Source: Echria macrotheca
Taxonomy: Eukaryota; Ascomycota; Sordariomycetes; Sordariales; Schizotheciaceae
Direction: 5' to 3'
NCBI GenBank assembly: GCA_030411725.1
Contig: MU839839.1
Location: 558,001 to 622,000 of the forward strand
DNA length: 64,000 nucleotides
The position numbers and the translations under genes were made by a program. Below the pieces are notes generated by a model. It saw nothing but the letters and a program-made list of their open reading frames with translations, searched no databases and had not been told where the DNA came from. The number at the start of each line of letters is the position of its first letter. The stretch's first letter is position 1. Of the stretch, positions 11,876-22,463 are shown piece after piece.

Positions 11876-14572
11876 CTACCGCCTCCCCCTTTGACTTGGG
11901 CCCCTGGTGATATTCGGACCTGTCCCTATCCCAGTAAGCGTCCTCACAAACCAATGCGGCCAGCTCTCCGTCTCCAAAACCGCCTTGAGCTCGTCAGCCC
12001 GCTTCTCCAGATCCTCAACCTGCGCCTCAAAGTGCGAAACCCCATCCTCGACATCAAGCACCCGTCCCACAAGAGCATTAATCTCATACTCGAGCTTGGC
12101 CACCAAAATCTCGACGTCCTTGACAGCCTCGGTCAGGCGTCCTCGCTCCTCTGCCACCAGCTCGCCCGTGTCGTGGTGAATGCGTTGGTATGCTTCGCTG
12201 ACCGCCAGATAAAGATTCTGCAGCTCGGTCTGTTGCGCTCCAAAGGCTTCATCGAGCGCCTCGGCATCCGAAAGCCTACTGGTCACCCAAGGAGCGACTT
12301 CGGTCCGTATTGACTGTATACGGTCGAAAAGTATTTGGGCTTGCTCTGCCCTTGCGCGCAATACCTCAAGGCTCGCGCCATCCACTTCTGTATCGCTCAG
12401 GCTGATACACTCTGGCCAGCGAAATACCGCTTCTTCCGCATCGCCAAAGGAAAGCCGCCGTGCCAGCCGCGCCTCGTTATGGCGTGGCACCACACTGGGA
12501 GGCCCGCTGAAACTGTGCCGTCGGGAGAGAAACGCGGTAGCGCCATCTGTGCTGCACTGCGTCCCGAGAAACCGCGCTGCCACATCGGTATCGTCCATCA
12601 CAGAACCCGCGGCCGAAACATTGCTGCTCAACCGGCCTTTGTTGACAGCAGTGTGGTAAGAATCGATGGATATATCCTTTGTCGTTCTGCGACTTCCCTG
12701 AGGCCCTTGGCCACGCACGCTCTGCGGGGGACCTCCTTCTGCCTTGGTTCCAGCGGATTCGGCCTCCTTGAACGCGTTGAGGTACTCCTCAGGTTTGGTC
12801 TTCCATGTGAATGCCCTGCCGACAGCAACTGGGCTCGTCAAAGCTGCTGACGACTGGGCCAGGGTTGATATACTATATCCACTCATCGGCTCTGATCCCT
12901 CGTCCTTCGACGGTCGACTCGCATGGCCTCGAAGACCACCGCCCACAGCGTCTCGGATGCGGCCTAGACCCGAACGGGCGTCACTAACTTTCCCGGCAAC
13001 ACTCTTGAAGACTGTCTTTCGCAGAGCATCGCGGTCTCCAGGACCCTCCGGGACGGCCGGAGCGGAGCCCGTGGCCTGGCCCACATAAAATGCAGGCGGT
13101 TCCTCCTTTCTTCTTGCTTCGAGCTCGTCTTCCACAGGCGCCGAGTTCGTTCTCCGGCTTCCAGACTGTGATCCAGTCTCTTCCTTCACTTCCTTCGCAA
13201 ACGGCGCCAACGAATCTTCGTGCTCGAGCAGCGTTTTTTTCGGCTTTCCGTGCCAGAGCCATTTTGCGCGCTCACCGTATGCGAGATTTACAAACTTATC
13301 CAAGTCCAATGTTTCAATATCGCCAATGTTTCCTTTGTCACGGCCGCCGACCATGCCGATGACGAACTCGCCCCGTTTACCGCCGATTTCTGCCACGGTT
13401 GACTTGACTGCCTTTTGAACACCCCATCCACCCTCGCCGGCAGCGGCCTTTGCGGTTACGCTATGCAGTTTCAACAAGGTTTGGCGGTCGAGACGTCGGG
13501 ATCGTTCCAGCTTCTGGGCTTTTTGGAAGGCTCCAATGCCCCTTTTCGTACAGTCGATGTCAAAGACATCTTTCGCAACCGGAGCACCGTAGTAGCTCAG
13601 TCGGTTCCTCGCTCCGAGCAGGGTTCCTAAGAGAGCTGCTACCGTGGTTGGCCCTAGGATGCCGTCCGTGGGTTCGATGTTGAAGTACTCGGAGCCTATC
13701 TCGGTCCACCAGTTGCTGATGGCCGTCTCGGTCAGGTCGCAGAGGAGCCCGTCGATGTATGCCTGTTCGAGCTTGCCGAAGATGAAGAGGGCGACCTGGC
13801 AGAGTTTGACAAGTTCGAGGACGGCCTGGACAAATGGTATCCTATCCGAGACCTTGTACTGCTGCAGGAACCGGGCTTGGGTTGCTGGCGTCGGATCCGA
13901 CAGAGTCAGGGCTGAGCGGCCGGAGCAGCCTAAGCGCTTCAAGTTTTCATTGACAATGAATACCTGACGGTGTTTCTTAATATCGCCATCGGGAACGGCA
14001 ATGCAAGTCAGGGCCGAGGGAAAGCTACTCAGGTTGGTGACCATGAGCTCGCCAATTTCTGTCTCTTTGGGCCGGGCATGGTATTGTTGAATGGCTCTGA
14101 AGTATGCGCCTAACCGAGGGGACCACTCCTTCTCTTCCTTGGGCACTTCGAGTACGCCCACCACGATTGTATCCTTCGGGTCGCCCGTATATGTGACAAT
14201 CACGAGGGCGGGAGATTGGCGGGAACAGGCCCATTGTTCGACCAGGTAGAGTTGGTATCCCGAGAGTGTTCGCTTTCGTTCGATGACGGTAACTGGGAGG
14301 TCTTCTTCGAGAAACCTGCAGCGTGATTAGAGCTGGCTAGCTTTTGAAGGACAAACTTACCTGAAAGCAACCGGGTCGGGCAGGACTACTCGTCGACGGG
14401 TGGGGTGGGGGACTGGAGTAGGAGGGCTATCCATTTGTGCCGCTGGAGCCCCGACCGACGACCTGGCAGAGGGTGTCTCCAACGCGGTGGACTTTGCATG
14501 TCGTTGCGAGTTGATTCGTGCCAGTGTGATATCCTCCTCCCTGTGGACCGAGCCGGGAAAGCGGAGAGACAT
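11876..14572 (-). CDS. STB6-like protein (putative Sin3-associated), 883 aa
   Basis: Exon 1 is 14572-14361, the intron 14360-14316 (45 bp, GTAAGT donor) and exon 2 14315-11876. The junction gives VAFRFLEEDLPVTVIERKRT, followed by SGYQLYLVEQWACSR. This region and the block after it resemble the N-terminal domain of yeast Stb2/Stb6-type proteins, which associate with the Sin3 histone-deacetylase complex; that match is from memory of the family, not a search. A segment near TDGILGPTTVAALLGTLLG looks like the peptidoglycan-binding-like fold reported in this group. The centre is disordered and Ser/Gly/charge-rich. The last about 170 residues are a long predicted coiled coil ending in a short aromatic tail (SWPHWFVRTL). 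The start is the first in-frame ATG. The gene is divergent from RMD5. Confidence 0.72.
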
Positions 14573-15252
14573 GGCTCGAGGCTGGTGCACTTCCGACCAG
14601 CATTGCTCGAACTGGGCTGCTGGCTGCTAGGTCTGGGCTAGCGTGGGGCTTTCATCGTTGGTGGGGCAGCCTGTGCACGGTAACGTTATTTACCATGTCG
14701 ATAGCAGTACAGACTAGACACAATAAACCTCGAAGGAAACCATATGGAAACCCGAAGGCGCAACGATGCTTGAATGCTGCCAGTTGTCGAACTCGACGAC
14801 AGCTGCATGTGATGCATGCACCTGAAATGGTGACGCCGGCTGGAGCCAACCGAGCAGGGTCGCTCCGCACCTGGCACTTACTTCCCCGCCGAGTGGACCT
14901 GCAACTCCCCCCTGTCAATGCCTGCTGCGTCACTCGCGGTTCACCCGAGGTGGGGGCAGCTGCGGCTTCCTTTGAACGGCGGAGGTCCTGCTGTCAAGCG
15001 GCCCCGAGCTCAGTGGCGATGGCACTTCTGCACACCAGACAACCAGCTGCCCGACTCTTTCAAACCTACGCCAGTATCTTCCTACGATAAGCTTATTCGG
15101 ACGACTATCCTTTGGGCATCATTCGGATCTCGCCCAACTCTCCTCACCACTTCACGGTCGGCCCGGCAAACCGACGACGGAGGTGTGCTGGGACTCGACG
15201 CATGCCTCGCAAGCTGGCAAACTGGGGACCGTAGCTCGAGACAGCCGAGAAA
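14573..15252. promoter_or_regulatory. Bidirectional promoter, STB6-like / RMD5
   Basis: The 680 bp between two divergent starts hold no supported gene, so they carry both promoters and leaders. A 131-codon open frame crosses it at 14695-15090 but has no recognisable content. No specific element can be assigned with confidence. Confidence 0.5.
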
Positions 15253-16714
15253 ATGGAGAAACCGACAGCCATGGAAAGCATCCAGGCCGAAATGGCCGAC
15301 GTAGTCAAGATGCCAAGGATATCGACGTCGCTGGCTCACGTTGACGGCATCATTCAGTTGCTCAGCGAAGCGAAGGAGAAGATCGCAGCAAGTCGGTAGA
15401 CTCCCCCTCTGGCGCTATAGACGTGTATTCTGATAGTTTGCAACAGCCTTGGACCCCCATACCGCGAGTTTGACAATGACGAAACTCCAAAACCCGGCAA
15501 AAGTGGCGTTTGATACCATAATAGGGGATGATTTCAAGAAAGCAACAGCGGCACATAAAAAACTGGGCAAAGCTTTAGACAAGGTAAGGCACTTGATGGC
15601 CCCTTGTGAGTATCATGGACCGTGACTTACTCGGTTTCTCTAGCACTTCCCTCCGAAACCGCTGCCGTCGGAACACGATGCCATGGCGAACCATCAAGAC
15701 CAAATCAACAGAGCCATCGCCATGCACTTTCTTCGCGAAGGCCAGTTTAACGTCGCCTCGACTTTCATCGACGAGGCTCAAGAAATGAAGGCGCGGAATT
15801 CCCGCTACAGCGCCAGCTCCGTCAGTGACAGCTACTCCTTGGACTCGAGCGAGGCCATGGACGAGGACCAACCAGAAGAGGCGTCGCCTACCATGACGGC
15901 GACCAGCGCTGGCCAGCATACCTCAGAGATGGAGGGGCTGTCCTCCCTTCAATCACAGGAACTACAGAACAAATTCTCCGAAATGTACAACATATTACAA
16001 GAGCTCAGGGCTAGGAACCTGCTGCCAGCCATAGAATGGGCACGTGTTAACGCGGCCGAACTGGAGGCGCGTGGCAGCAACCTGGAGTTTGAGCTGATCA
16101 AGTATCAGTATATTTGGCTGTTCAAAGGCCCAGCGGTCAACGGCTTGCCCGACGACGAGAACAACGGCCAAGCAGCTGCGCTGCGGTATGCGAGAAATAA
16201 TTTCGGCCGCTTCCAAGCTCGTCACCTGCGCGAACTAGACCGTCTTGCCGGCGCAATGGCCTATGCTCCCAACATCCCCGATTCACCATACCGCCAGGAC
16301 TTCGCCATAGAAAACGCCTTCTCCACGGTCGCCACGTCCTTCACGCGCGAGTTCTGCAGCCTGCTGGGACTGTCGGCCGAATCACCACTCTACATCGCCG
16401 CTACGGCCGGCACGCTGGCTCTCCCGCAGCTTGTCAAATACATCGCCAAGACTAGGTCTCGGGGCACGGAATGGACCTCGGCTAACGAACTTCCCTTCGA
16501 GACGCCACTGCCGCGCCGCATGATGTACCACAGCATCTTCGTCTGTCCCGTGCTCAAGGGCCAGACGACCGAGACGAACCCGCCCGTGATTCTGCCGTGC
16601 GGCCACGTCCTGGCCCAGGAGACGCTGCATAATTTGCTGAAGGGACAACGCTTCAAGTGTCCTTACTGCCCCAGCGAGGCGCAGATGAAGGACACGAGGC
16701 TGATTATCCTCTAA
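15253..16714 (+). CDS. GID/CTLH E3 ubiquitin ligase subunit Rmd5 (Gid2)
   Basis: Catalytic RING subunit of the GID (CTLH) ligase, which in yeast degrades gluconeogenic enzymes when glucose returns. The exons are 15253-15391, 15447-15583 and 15644-16714, giving 448 aa. Intron 2 (15584-15643) has a GTAAGG donor and restores KALDKHFPPKPLP. Intron 1 needs either a weak GTCGGT donor at 15392 or a GC-AG intron from GCAAGT (15388) to the AG at 15435-15436; both keep frame. A LisH-like helix pair follows around residues 109-141 (INRAIAMHFLREGQFNVAS). A CTLH segment spans about residues 198-255. A GID-type RING lies near residues 400-440 (CPVLKG, LPCGHV, FKCPYCPSE). The order and length match the family. 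Confidence 0.93.
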
Positions 16715-18034
16715 TAAGGCGACTGTATTTGCGGCGCTCTGTGGGAGTTTTAGGGAGTAAATGGGATAGGACGGTGTTGAGAGATGGTGTTTGAGATACC
16801 TATGACGGGAAGAGAATCTGGGTTGGCTTGTTTTTGTAGACTACACAGCGGCATATCGCTTTGACGGGACAGGGATGGGACAGGACAGCGGATTACTAAC
16901 GGCGTGGTTGTCTGGTGGGATAACAGAACCAGAGTTGTATTGACCATGTCTTTTGTATACTTTGTTTTGCGACTGACTTGTGATGCTGCCTGTCACGGCC
17001 TTGCGCCGTATGATGGGCTATTGGATGTAGAGTGCTCAGTCGATTAGGCTTGCTTGCAGCTTGACTGATTTGTATCCTTTTAGAGCATTGGTCTAGAGAC
17101 GCAGCGGTTGACAGCATAGCGCTAGGTCTGCGTCTAGTCTACAGTAGGCCCGTGGCAGGAAGAGGTACCATGTGGTGATGACTCCATCCACTCTGCTAGC
17201 ATGGTTGTCACCTACTCTTACCTACCTCGTAATAAACCGTAACCATGTCGACCGACACCTTGATCTAGACTACACTGCAATTCATCGCGGTGGCAAGTAC
17301 AGATAAATTAAGGTACGTAGTCTAGTCTTGTGTCCACTGCCTTGCGCTTGCTCACAAGTCAAAAGTCATGGAACGGAATATCCTTGTCAGATTCGGATAA
17401 CGCTCACGATAGACACAAAAACAGGTGACAGACAGGCAAAACAACCGAGCAAACACTTGCAGTGGATAGTCAAATAGTTTCGATGTTCCCATCAACGCTA
17501 ACATGCTTTGTTCTCCTCTCCCCATCGACCTCCATCCCATGGTTAGTCACCTCCTTGGAAGAAAATAAATACAACAATGAAACGCCCGTAAATGGGGAGG
17601 TCGGTATTCCAGCATGGGTGGCTATGGACACAATGTGACAGGCACACACACACACATACAACATGGATCAACAAATACAAAACAAATCTGTCTCGACTTT
17701 CCGCGAGCAGAATCTCTCTCTCTTCAACATGAGAAACATCCCAAGCCAGCCCAGATATATCTTCCACGCACTCGCCGGTGCGTTCAGAATTCGCTTGCTT
17801 CCCCAAAGTACCAAGTTCAAACAACAGAAAAAACTCCAATGTGAGTATGATGGACGCCTTTCCTCTCTCTTTCTCTCGAGCTGCATGCTCTTCTCAGAGA
17901 GAGCCCAACCCCAGGTCGTAAATGTCGTTATCTGCAAACCAAAAAAAATTGGCACGCTTCTCCCCTCCCTTCCGTTTTTTATAATCGCCGCTATATTTCT
18001 CTCCCTCGGGTATAATGGCCAAAACACATCCGTT
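16715..18034. other. Convergent intergenic region
   Basis: These are the 3' sides of RMD5 (+) and the UPF0658 gene (-). The sequence is moderately AT-rich with a short CA run near 17643. A long open frame at 17663-18568 is only the antisense of the neighbouring gene extended into its 3' region. No gene was supported. Confidence 0.5.
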
Positions 18035-19233
18035 TTAATCGATCGTCATCCGGCTCGCGAGCTGGGGCTTGTGATCATGCATCTGGTAAGAGTTGGCGAT
18101 CTCCTTCTCTTCGCAGTGGTCCTTGGGCTTGACCAGGTGATCCCTCAGCCCTTGGCCAAAGTTGCTCATGCAGATGAAAGCATTGACGATGGTCAAGATG
18201 ATGAGGATGATGGTCATGACCGCAAAGGCCGTGAGGGACTTCCTGACCGCATCGTAGTTGGCCCTGTGGCTGGGCTGGTAGATGCGGACCAGCTTGAAGA
18301 AGAAGTAGGCGAGCGCGCCAAAGTACAGGAATATAATGGCGGCCATGCCCTTTCGGTTCTCGCGTTGTGTGAAGAATGCGGCGAAGAGAAGAATACCGAT
18401 CGTGACGGGGATGGCGGCCACCGTGCAGCCAAATTCGACATCCGTCTTTCCCTGGACGATGACGAGGAACTGCACCGTAAACCCCAGGAAGAAGAAGAAA
18501 TCGAACTTCAGGAGCGCAATGTAAATCTGTCCGATCCTATTAGCACAAGCAGACAACCAGACATCTAATTACTCACTTGGTAGTGCAGGAACCGCTTCTT
18601 CATGCGGTAGTCGGCACCAATCTGCTTCAAAATGTCCCACGCAAACTCTTGGTATAGCTTGTACGCAATAAAGGACATGGCGATCGTCACCACGCCGATG
18701 ACAGCCGGCGTCGACACGAGGAACGGCTTCGTAGATGACCAAATATCGGTATCGGCCGAGACCGTGAATGCGCCAGCATCGAGCAACCTATCGATCGAGC
18801 TGTTGATCTGATCGATCTGGAGGATCGTGTAGACAAACAGGGCGACGTTGGCGACGCAGAGCCCGATGATCTGAATTGTGTTCTTCTGCCGCAGCGCATC
18901 CCACGCTAGCAGCAGTACGTAGAGGAAACCGAATATGAAGAGGGCCAGAAACGTCGGTATCGTCGCGTATTGCGAGTCCAAGCTCTTGTCTCCGCCGCCG
19001 CGGTATGTCCCCAGACTTGTCTGGAACTTTCCAAACACATATCTATATCGTCGCGTTAGCAAATCTCGTCGACTACCGGTCGGAAATTCGTGCTAGGGTC
19101 GTGAGACGTACGACTCGAACGTCACGCAAATGACGGCCTGCAAGAGGACTGTGATGAAGAAGGCCTTGGCCCATTTCGTCGAGAAGAAGTCCGTCTTGCT
19201 CCTCCTGGAGCTGCTGCCACCGGACGCCATCAT
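18035..19233 (-). CDS. UPF0658 Golgi apparatus membrane protein (fungal family)
   Basis: The exons are 19233-19112, 19042-18577 and 18526-18035, giving 359 aa. The introns are 69 bp (GTACGT donor) and 50 bp (GTGAGT donor). The second junction yields HYQIYIALLKFDFFFFLG and excludes a nearer AG that would shift frame. The protein is strongly hydrophobic, with about eight predicted membrane spans after a short Ser/Arg-rich cytosolic start (MMASGGSSSRRSKTDFF). It resembles the fungal UPF0658 group, exemplified by an S. pombe Golgi membrane protein. The function is unknown. The C-terminal tail is charged and His/Lys-rich. Two adjacent ATGs (19233 and 19230) could both serve. An open but ATG-less extension runs further upstream. 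Confidence 0.85.
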
Positions 19234-20895
19234 GCGTTCTCTGTACTGATACCCGCTGTTGCTTGCCCCGTCAAAACTCGAGATGGGTTGTGAGCCGGCC
19301 AGATAGGACCGGCGAGATTCTTTGGAGAGAGCCAGGACGGGCGGATCTTTTCGACTCCGGACAGGAGCCGGTCTTGGTGCCAATCAGGCTGGGGTCGGTT
19401 GTTCGTTGGGCCGGCGTCGTTGCTCGATAGGCGTTGGTTGTTGTTGAGAAAAACGGGCGTGGCCGGCGAAGCGGTCGGTCTGTCGGGGCAGACCGTAATC
19501 CGAATCCTCTCGGGGCGGGCTGGCGCCTCTTGAGGAATTTAGGTGCAGAGACGTCAAACGCGCTTGACGGCTGCTGCAGAGTGAAGTCGTTGGGGCGGGA
19601 TCTAGGGGAAGGGATGCTTTGAACTCTGTTTGTAGGTTGGGTAAAGCTGAAACAGGTTGGAGGAGCTGATGCGTTCGAGCGAGACAGGGACTTGGCTTCC
19701 AGGAGACGGTTTTCAGGGGCGGGTGGGCTGGCTGCCACGCACTTCCTTTTCGGGCAGGAGAGACAAGTCAAAACAAAAAACCTTTCTCGGCCAGTTGGTT
19801 GGACCAACAAAAGAATGGACGCTGGGGAGACAGCTTTAGAGGCAGTGTGGATTAAAAGGAGATAAAAGATCAATGGCAGGTGATGCAGGGAAAAAAAAGA
19901 GCGATGGAGGGAGGCCTGCGAATGGAATACGGAGGCGAGGCGATTGGGGGGCGTTTGCGGGTGAGACTGCCTGCCAACTGGAGGAGGTGCAGAATTCGGG
20001 TCAAGTTCTCAGAAGTGTGAGGGGCCCTGCCCAGCGAAGGGGACCGGCCTCCACCAAGCCACCGTTCTTCCGGGGCTCAAACGCGGGTGAGGCTGTGCAC
20101 CAGCATTCAAGTTATTCTCCTAGGACTCTTCCGTCACCTGGCAAAGCCTACATGCAGCAGAGAGACATCTCCAGTTTTCTTGCTCTGAGCCTTACCGTCG
20201 CTGTCATCGCCATTCCAGCTTGTGTCCTACCTGTTTGCCTATCTCAGACTCAGGACGGATTGCGCGTTTCGGGCCATGGGGTGAGTTGGTGTTCGCCTTT
20301 GACGCCGGCGTGACAAGACCTTCTGATTGGCTGTCGGGAAGTCCTACCAGCGACCACGGTTTGAACCCAAGAAACATCCAATGCAACATGGACGCCACGA
20401 TGAACACTACCGGACAACTCATTGTCACATCTACCTGGCCTACCTAGCTCTGCGTCTAGGAAGGTGTCTAGGAAGGCCTCGGCAACAACAATGAAGTTTG
20501 GAGATCCGGATGATGTGGGATGGTGCTCACATCCATGCAAGCTAGAGCAGACATGAAAAACAGCCAAGATGTGAGGAGTGCTGAGCCACACATCTTGGGC
20601 CCGCTTGGCAGCCGGAGGTCAACCGATGACGACTTGTGGATGTACGGTAGTGTCAGACTCCATTTTTGGACTGGCAGCGGCATGTTGTCGAAAGGCTACA
20701 CATTCTTGCCGTATCACCCGGGTTCGAAGCATCTCGGGTTGATATCGAGCGATATTGTGTGCATCCATCCAATTGCGGTTCTGCGAGAAAGCATCGGGAC
20801 CTGGTTCGAGGATCGCATTGATCTGTGCTCGCTGGGGACCAGGCTTGCAAACTATGCGGGCCGATCGGCAGTGGCTGCTTGTTGCCGTCAAGCTG
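19234..20895. other. Upstream region of UPF0658 gene, no other gene
   Basis: The region next to the start codon is the promoter and leader of the UPF0658 gene. Further right there are only short open frames, none recognisable, up to the hAT-like element. No RNA gene was supported: a GGTTCGAAGC near 20718 lacks a tRNA fold. Confidence 0.5.
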
Positions 20896-20903
20896 CCAAA
20901 AAT

Positions 20904-21553
20904 CAAGCCCACTATCCCGACTGTGTCCCCGGGCCTTATCCCGACTGTCCCCTACTAACTTAAGCCTAAAACGGCAGGGCCGAAGCGGGTTGCAGAATAA
21001 CAAGCCACAGCTAAACTTCTTACACACGGCATTACAGCGCCCAAATCATTACCCAAGCGATATGGAAACCTGGGAAGCTAACTCGTGTGTGTGCATAAGG
21101 TATCGATAAAATTATTACTCGTCGTTTAAGAAAACGGGAGTTATTTTTAAACTACAAGTAGATTTTTCGGGGTTAGGTTAGGGTAACGCTTTGAGAAGGG
21201 ACCCGACCTGGGTGAGTGAGGCTGAAGCTATTGTACGGAGGGGAGAACCCTTTCCTTAGACCCGTTTTTGTATCAATTACAACGCTTACAACGCTTGCAA
21301 ACGGCTTCTTTACGAGGAGGATTGCGTTCCTTACGATTGCGCCGCTTGGATTCTTTTTTTCGATTGCGTGTGCTTGTGCTTGTCGCGCGTGTGTAAAGTG
21401 ATCGATGTCTCCCCCCTGGATCTTCGCTGTGGCTGGGCTGATTGCTAACAATTTTGCCTGTGGCTTGCCCTGACTGACCTTACCCAATCGGGCTTAGGTG
21501 GGTGGGTAACAGCCGGGATAAGGCCCGGGGACACAGTCGGGATAGTGGGCTTG
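20904..21553. mobile_element. hAT-like non-autonomous DNA transposon (650 bp)
   Basis: Terminal inverted repeats of 45 bp (20904-20948 and 21509-21553) match with a single mismatch and begin CAAGCCCACTATCCCG. The similarity continues imperfectly for about 20 bp more. The ends are CA...TG. Both sides are flanked by the 8-bp direct repeat CCAAAAAT (20896-20903 and 21554-21561), the duplication length typical of the hAT superfamily. TATCCCGACTGT occurs twice inside the left TIR (20913-20924, 20937-20948), a pattern of subterminal transposase-binding sites. The interior has no transposase frame, so the copy would depend on a partner elsewhere. The near-perfect TIRs and intact duplication suggest fairly recent insertion with little RIP. 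Confidence 0.85.
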
Positions 21554-21561
21554 CCAAAAAT

Positions 21562-21902
21562 GGGGGCTGTGCCCCTGCATCATTCCTGAGTCCTGGGACA
21601 CCGCAACAGCCTTCTTTGTGGTGGGGCTTCTGAGACTCGTTGTGGTGAGACGAGCCACTCGGGACGGGTTCTATAACGGCGATGGGGGCAGTCGGCTCAA
21701 TTCGTGTTGGCCCAGATCGGCCATAAGATGCGACGGCAACGGAGATCTCATGCTTACAGATCCATATACTAGTGTACTGCTGCTGCGATATAAAGATATC
21801 TCAGGACCTCGGCGTGAACCTACCTACGTGCAGTTACTGAATCCAGATTGATAGATGTATTGAGAGTCGAGCTTGATGCTGAAATAGAGTAGCCAAAACT
21901 AC
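21562..21902. other. Spacer between two transposons
   Basis: This 341-bp spacer separates the right target duplication of the hAT-like element from the TA duplication of the next element. No gene or repeat was recognised. Confidence 0.5.
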
Positions 21903-22169
21903 TACAGTCAACCCTGTCTATAAGAATCAAGTCCGTGGCAAGTTTTTATTCTTATGGGGGGGTTATTCTTACCTCTAGGTGGTCCCACTTTTCCTTTACC
22001 TACCACGAAGGGGCTGTTTGTGGTGGAAAGCTCGCGACTTGGCCGCTTGTTGTGTGAAAAGTGATAGCAGTAACGCCTCTGGGCACCTTGACCACGACCT
22101 GGGCGGAAGAATATTGGTGGTGACTAAGCGAGATTTTTAAGAATAATTCCAGTTACTCAGGTTATTCTT

Positions 22170-22455
22170 TGTTGGATTGCAAGGACTTGGCACAATGGGG
22201 AGGGGACTGATACTATTGGCTAACTCTGTGGAAAACGATCCATTATATACATCTTCTAGTCGGTTAACCACATGCCAGATCCTTGCTACCAAAGTCGGTA
22301 CGTAATCGGGGTTGGAAATAGCCGGAGTATACGTATCTTGCGTTAGATTCTATAGTGGCTATCTGCAGTCCTTACAACGCGCCTGCGCGCTATACGCGCT
22401 ACTTACAGTAATCGGTTCCATACGTAACTAATCGGAAGGTCCAACAGATCCGATA
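22170..22455 (-). repeat. Left LTR (3' LTR in element sense)
   Basis: This 286-bp LTR pairs with 27574-27855. The ends are TGTTGGA...TCCGATA, an imperfect inverted pair that becomes exact if one C-to-T change at each end is undone. The outer half is almost unmutated; the inner half carries A where the other LTR keeps G at many sites. Confidence 0.9.
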
Positions 22456-22463
22456 TTTCCTTT
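22456..22463 (-). other. Polypurine tract of the LTR retrotransposon
   Basis: TTTCCTTT on the plus strand, AAAGGAAA on the minus strand, directly abuts the left LTR. This is where the plus-strand primer of a minus-oriented element would lie. It fixes the orientation together with the zinc-knuckle relic. Confidence 0.6.

Noticed and set aside
17663..18568. 301-codon plus-strand frame
   Set aside because: It is antisense to exon 3 of the UPF0658 gene, extended into its 3' region, with no independent support.
21170..21187. TTAGG/TTAGGG-like run suggesting a telomere remnant
   Set aside because: Only about two imperfect units occur, and they lie inside the hAT-like element, so a telomeric origin is not supported.
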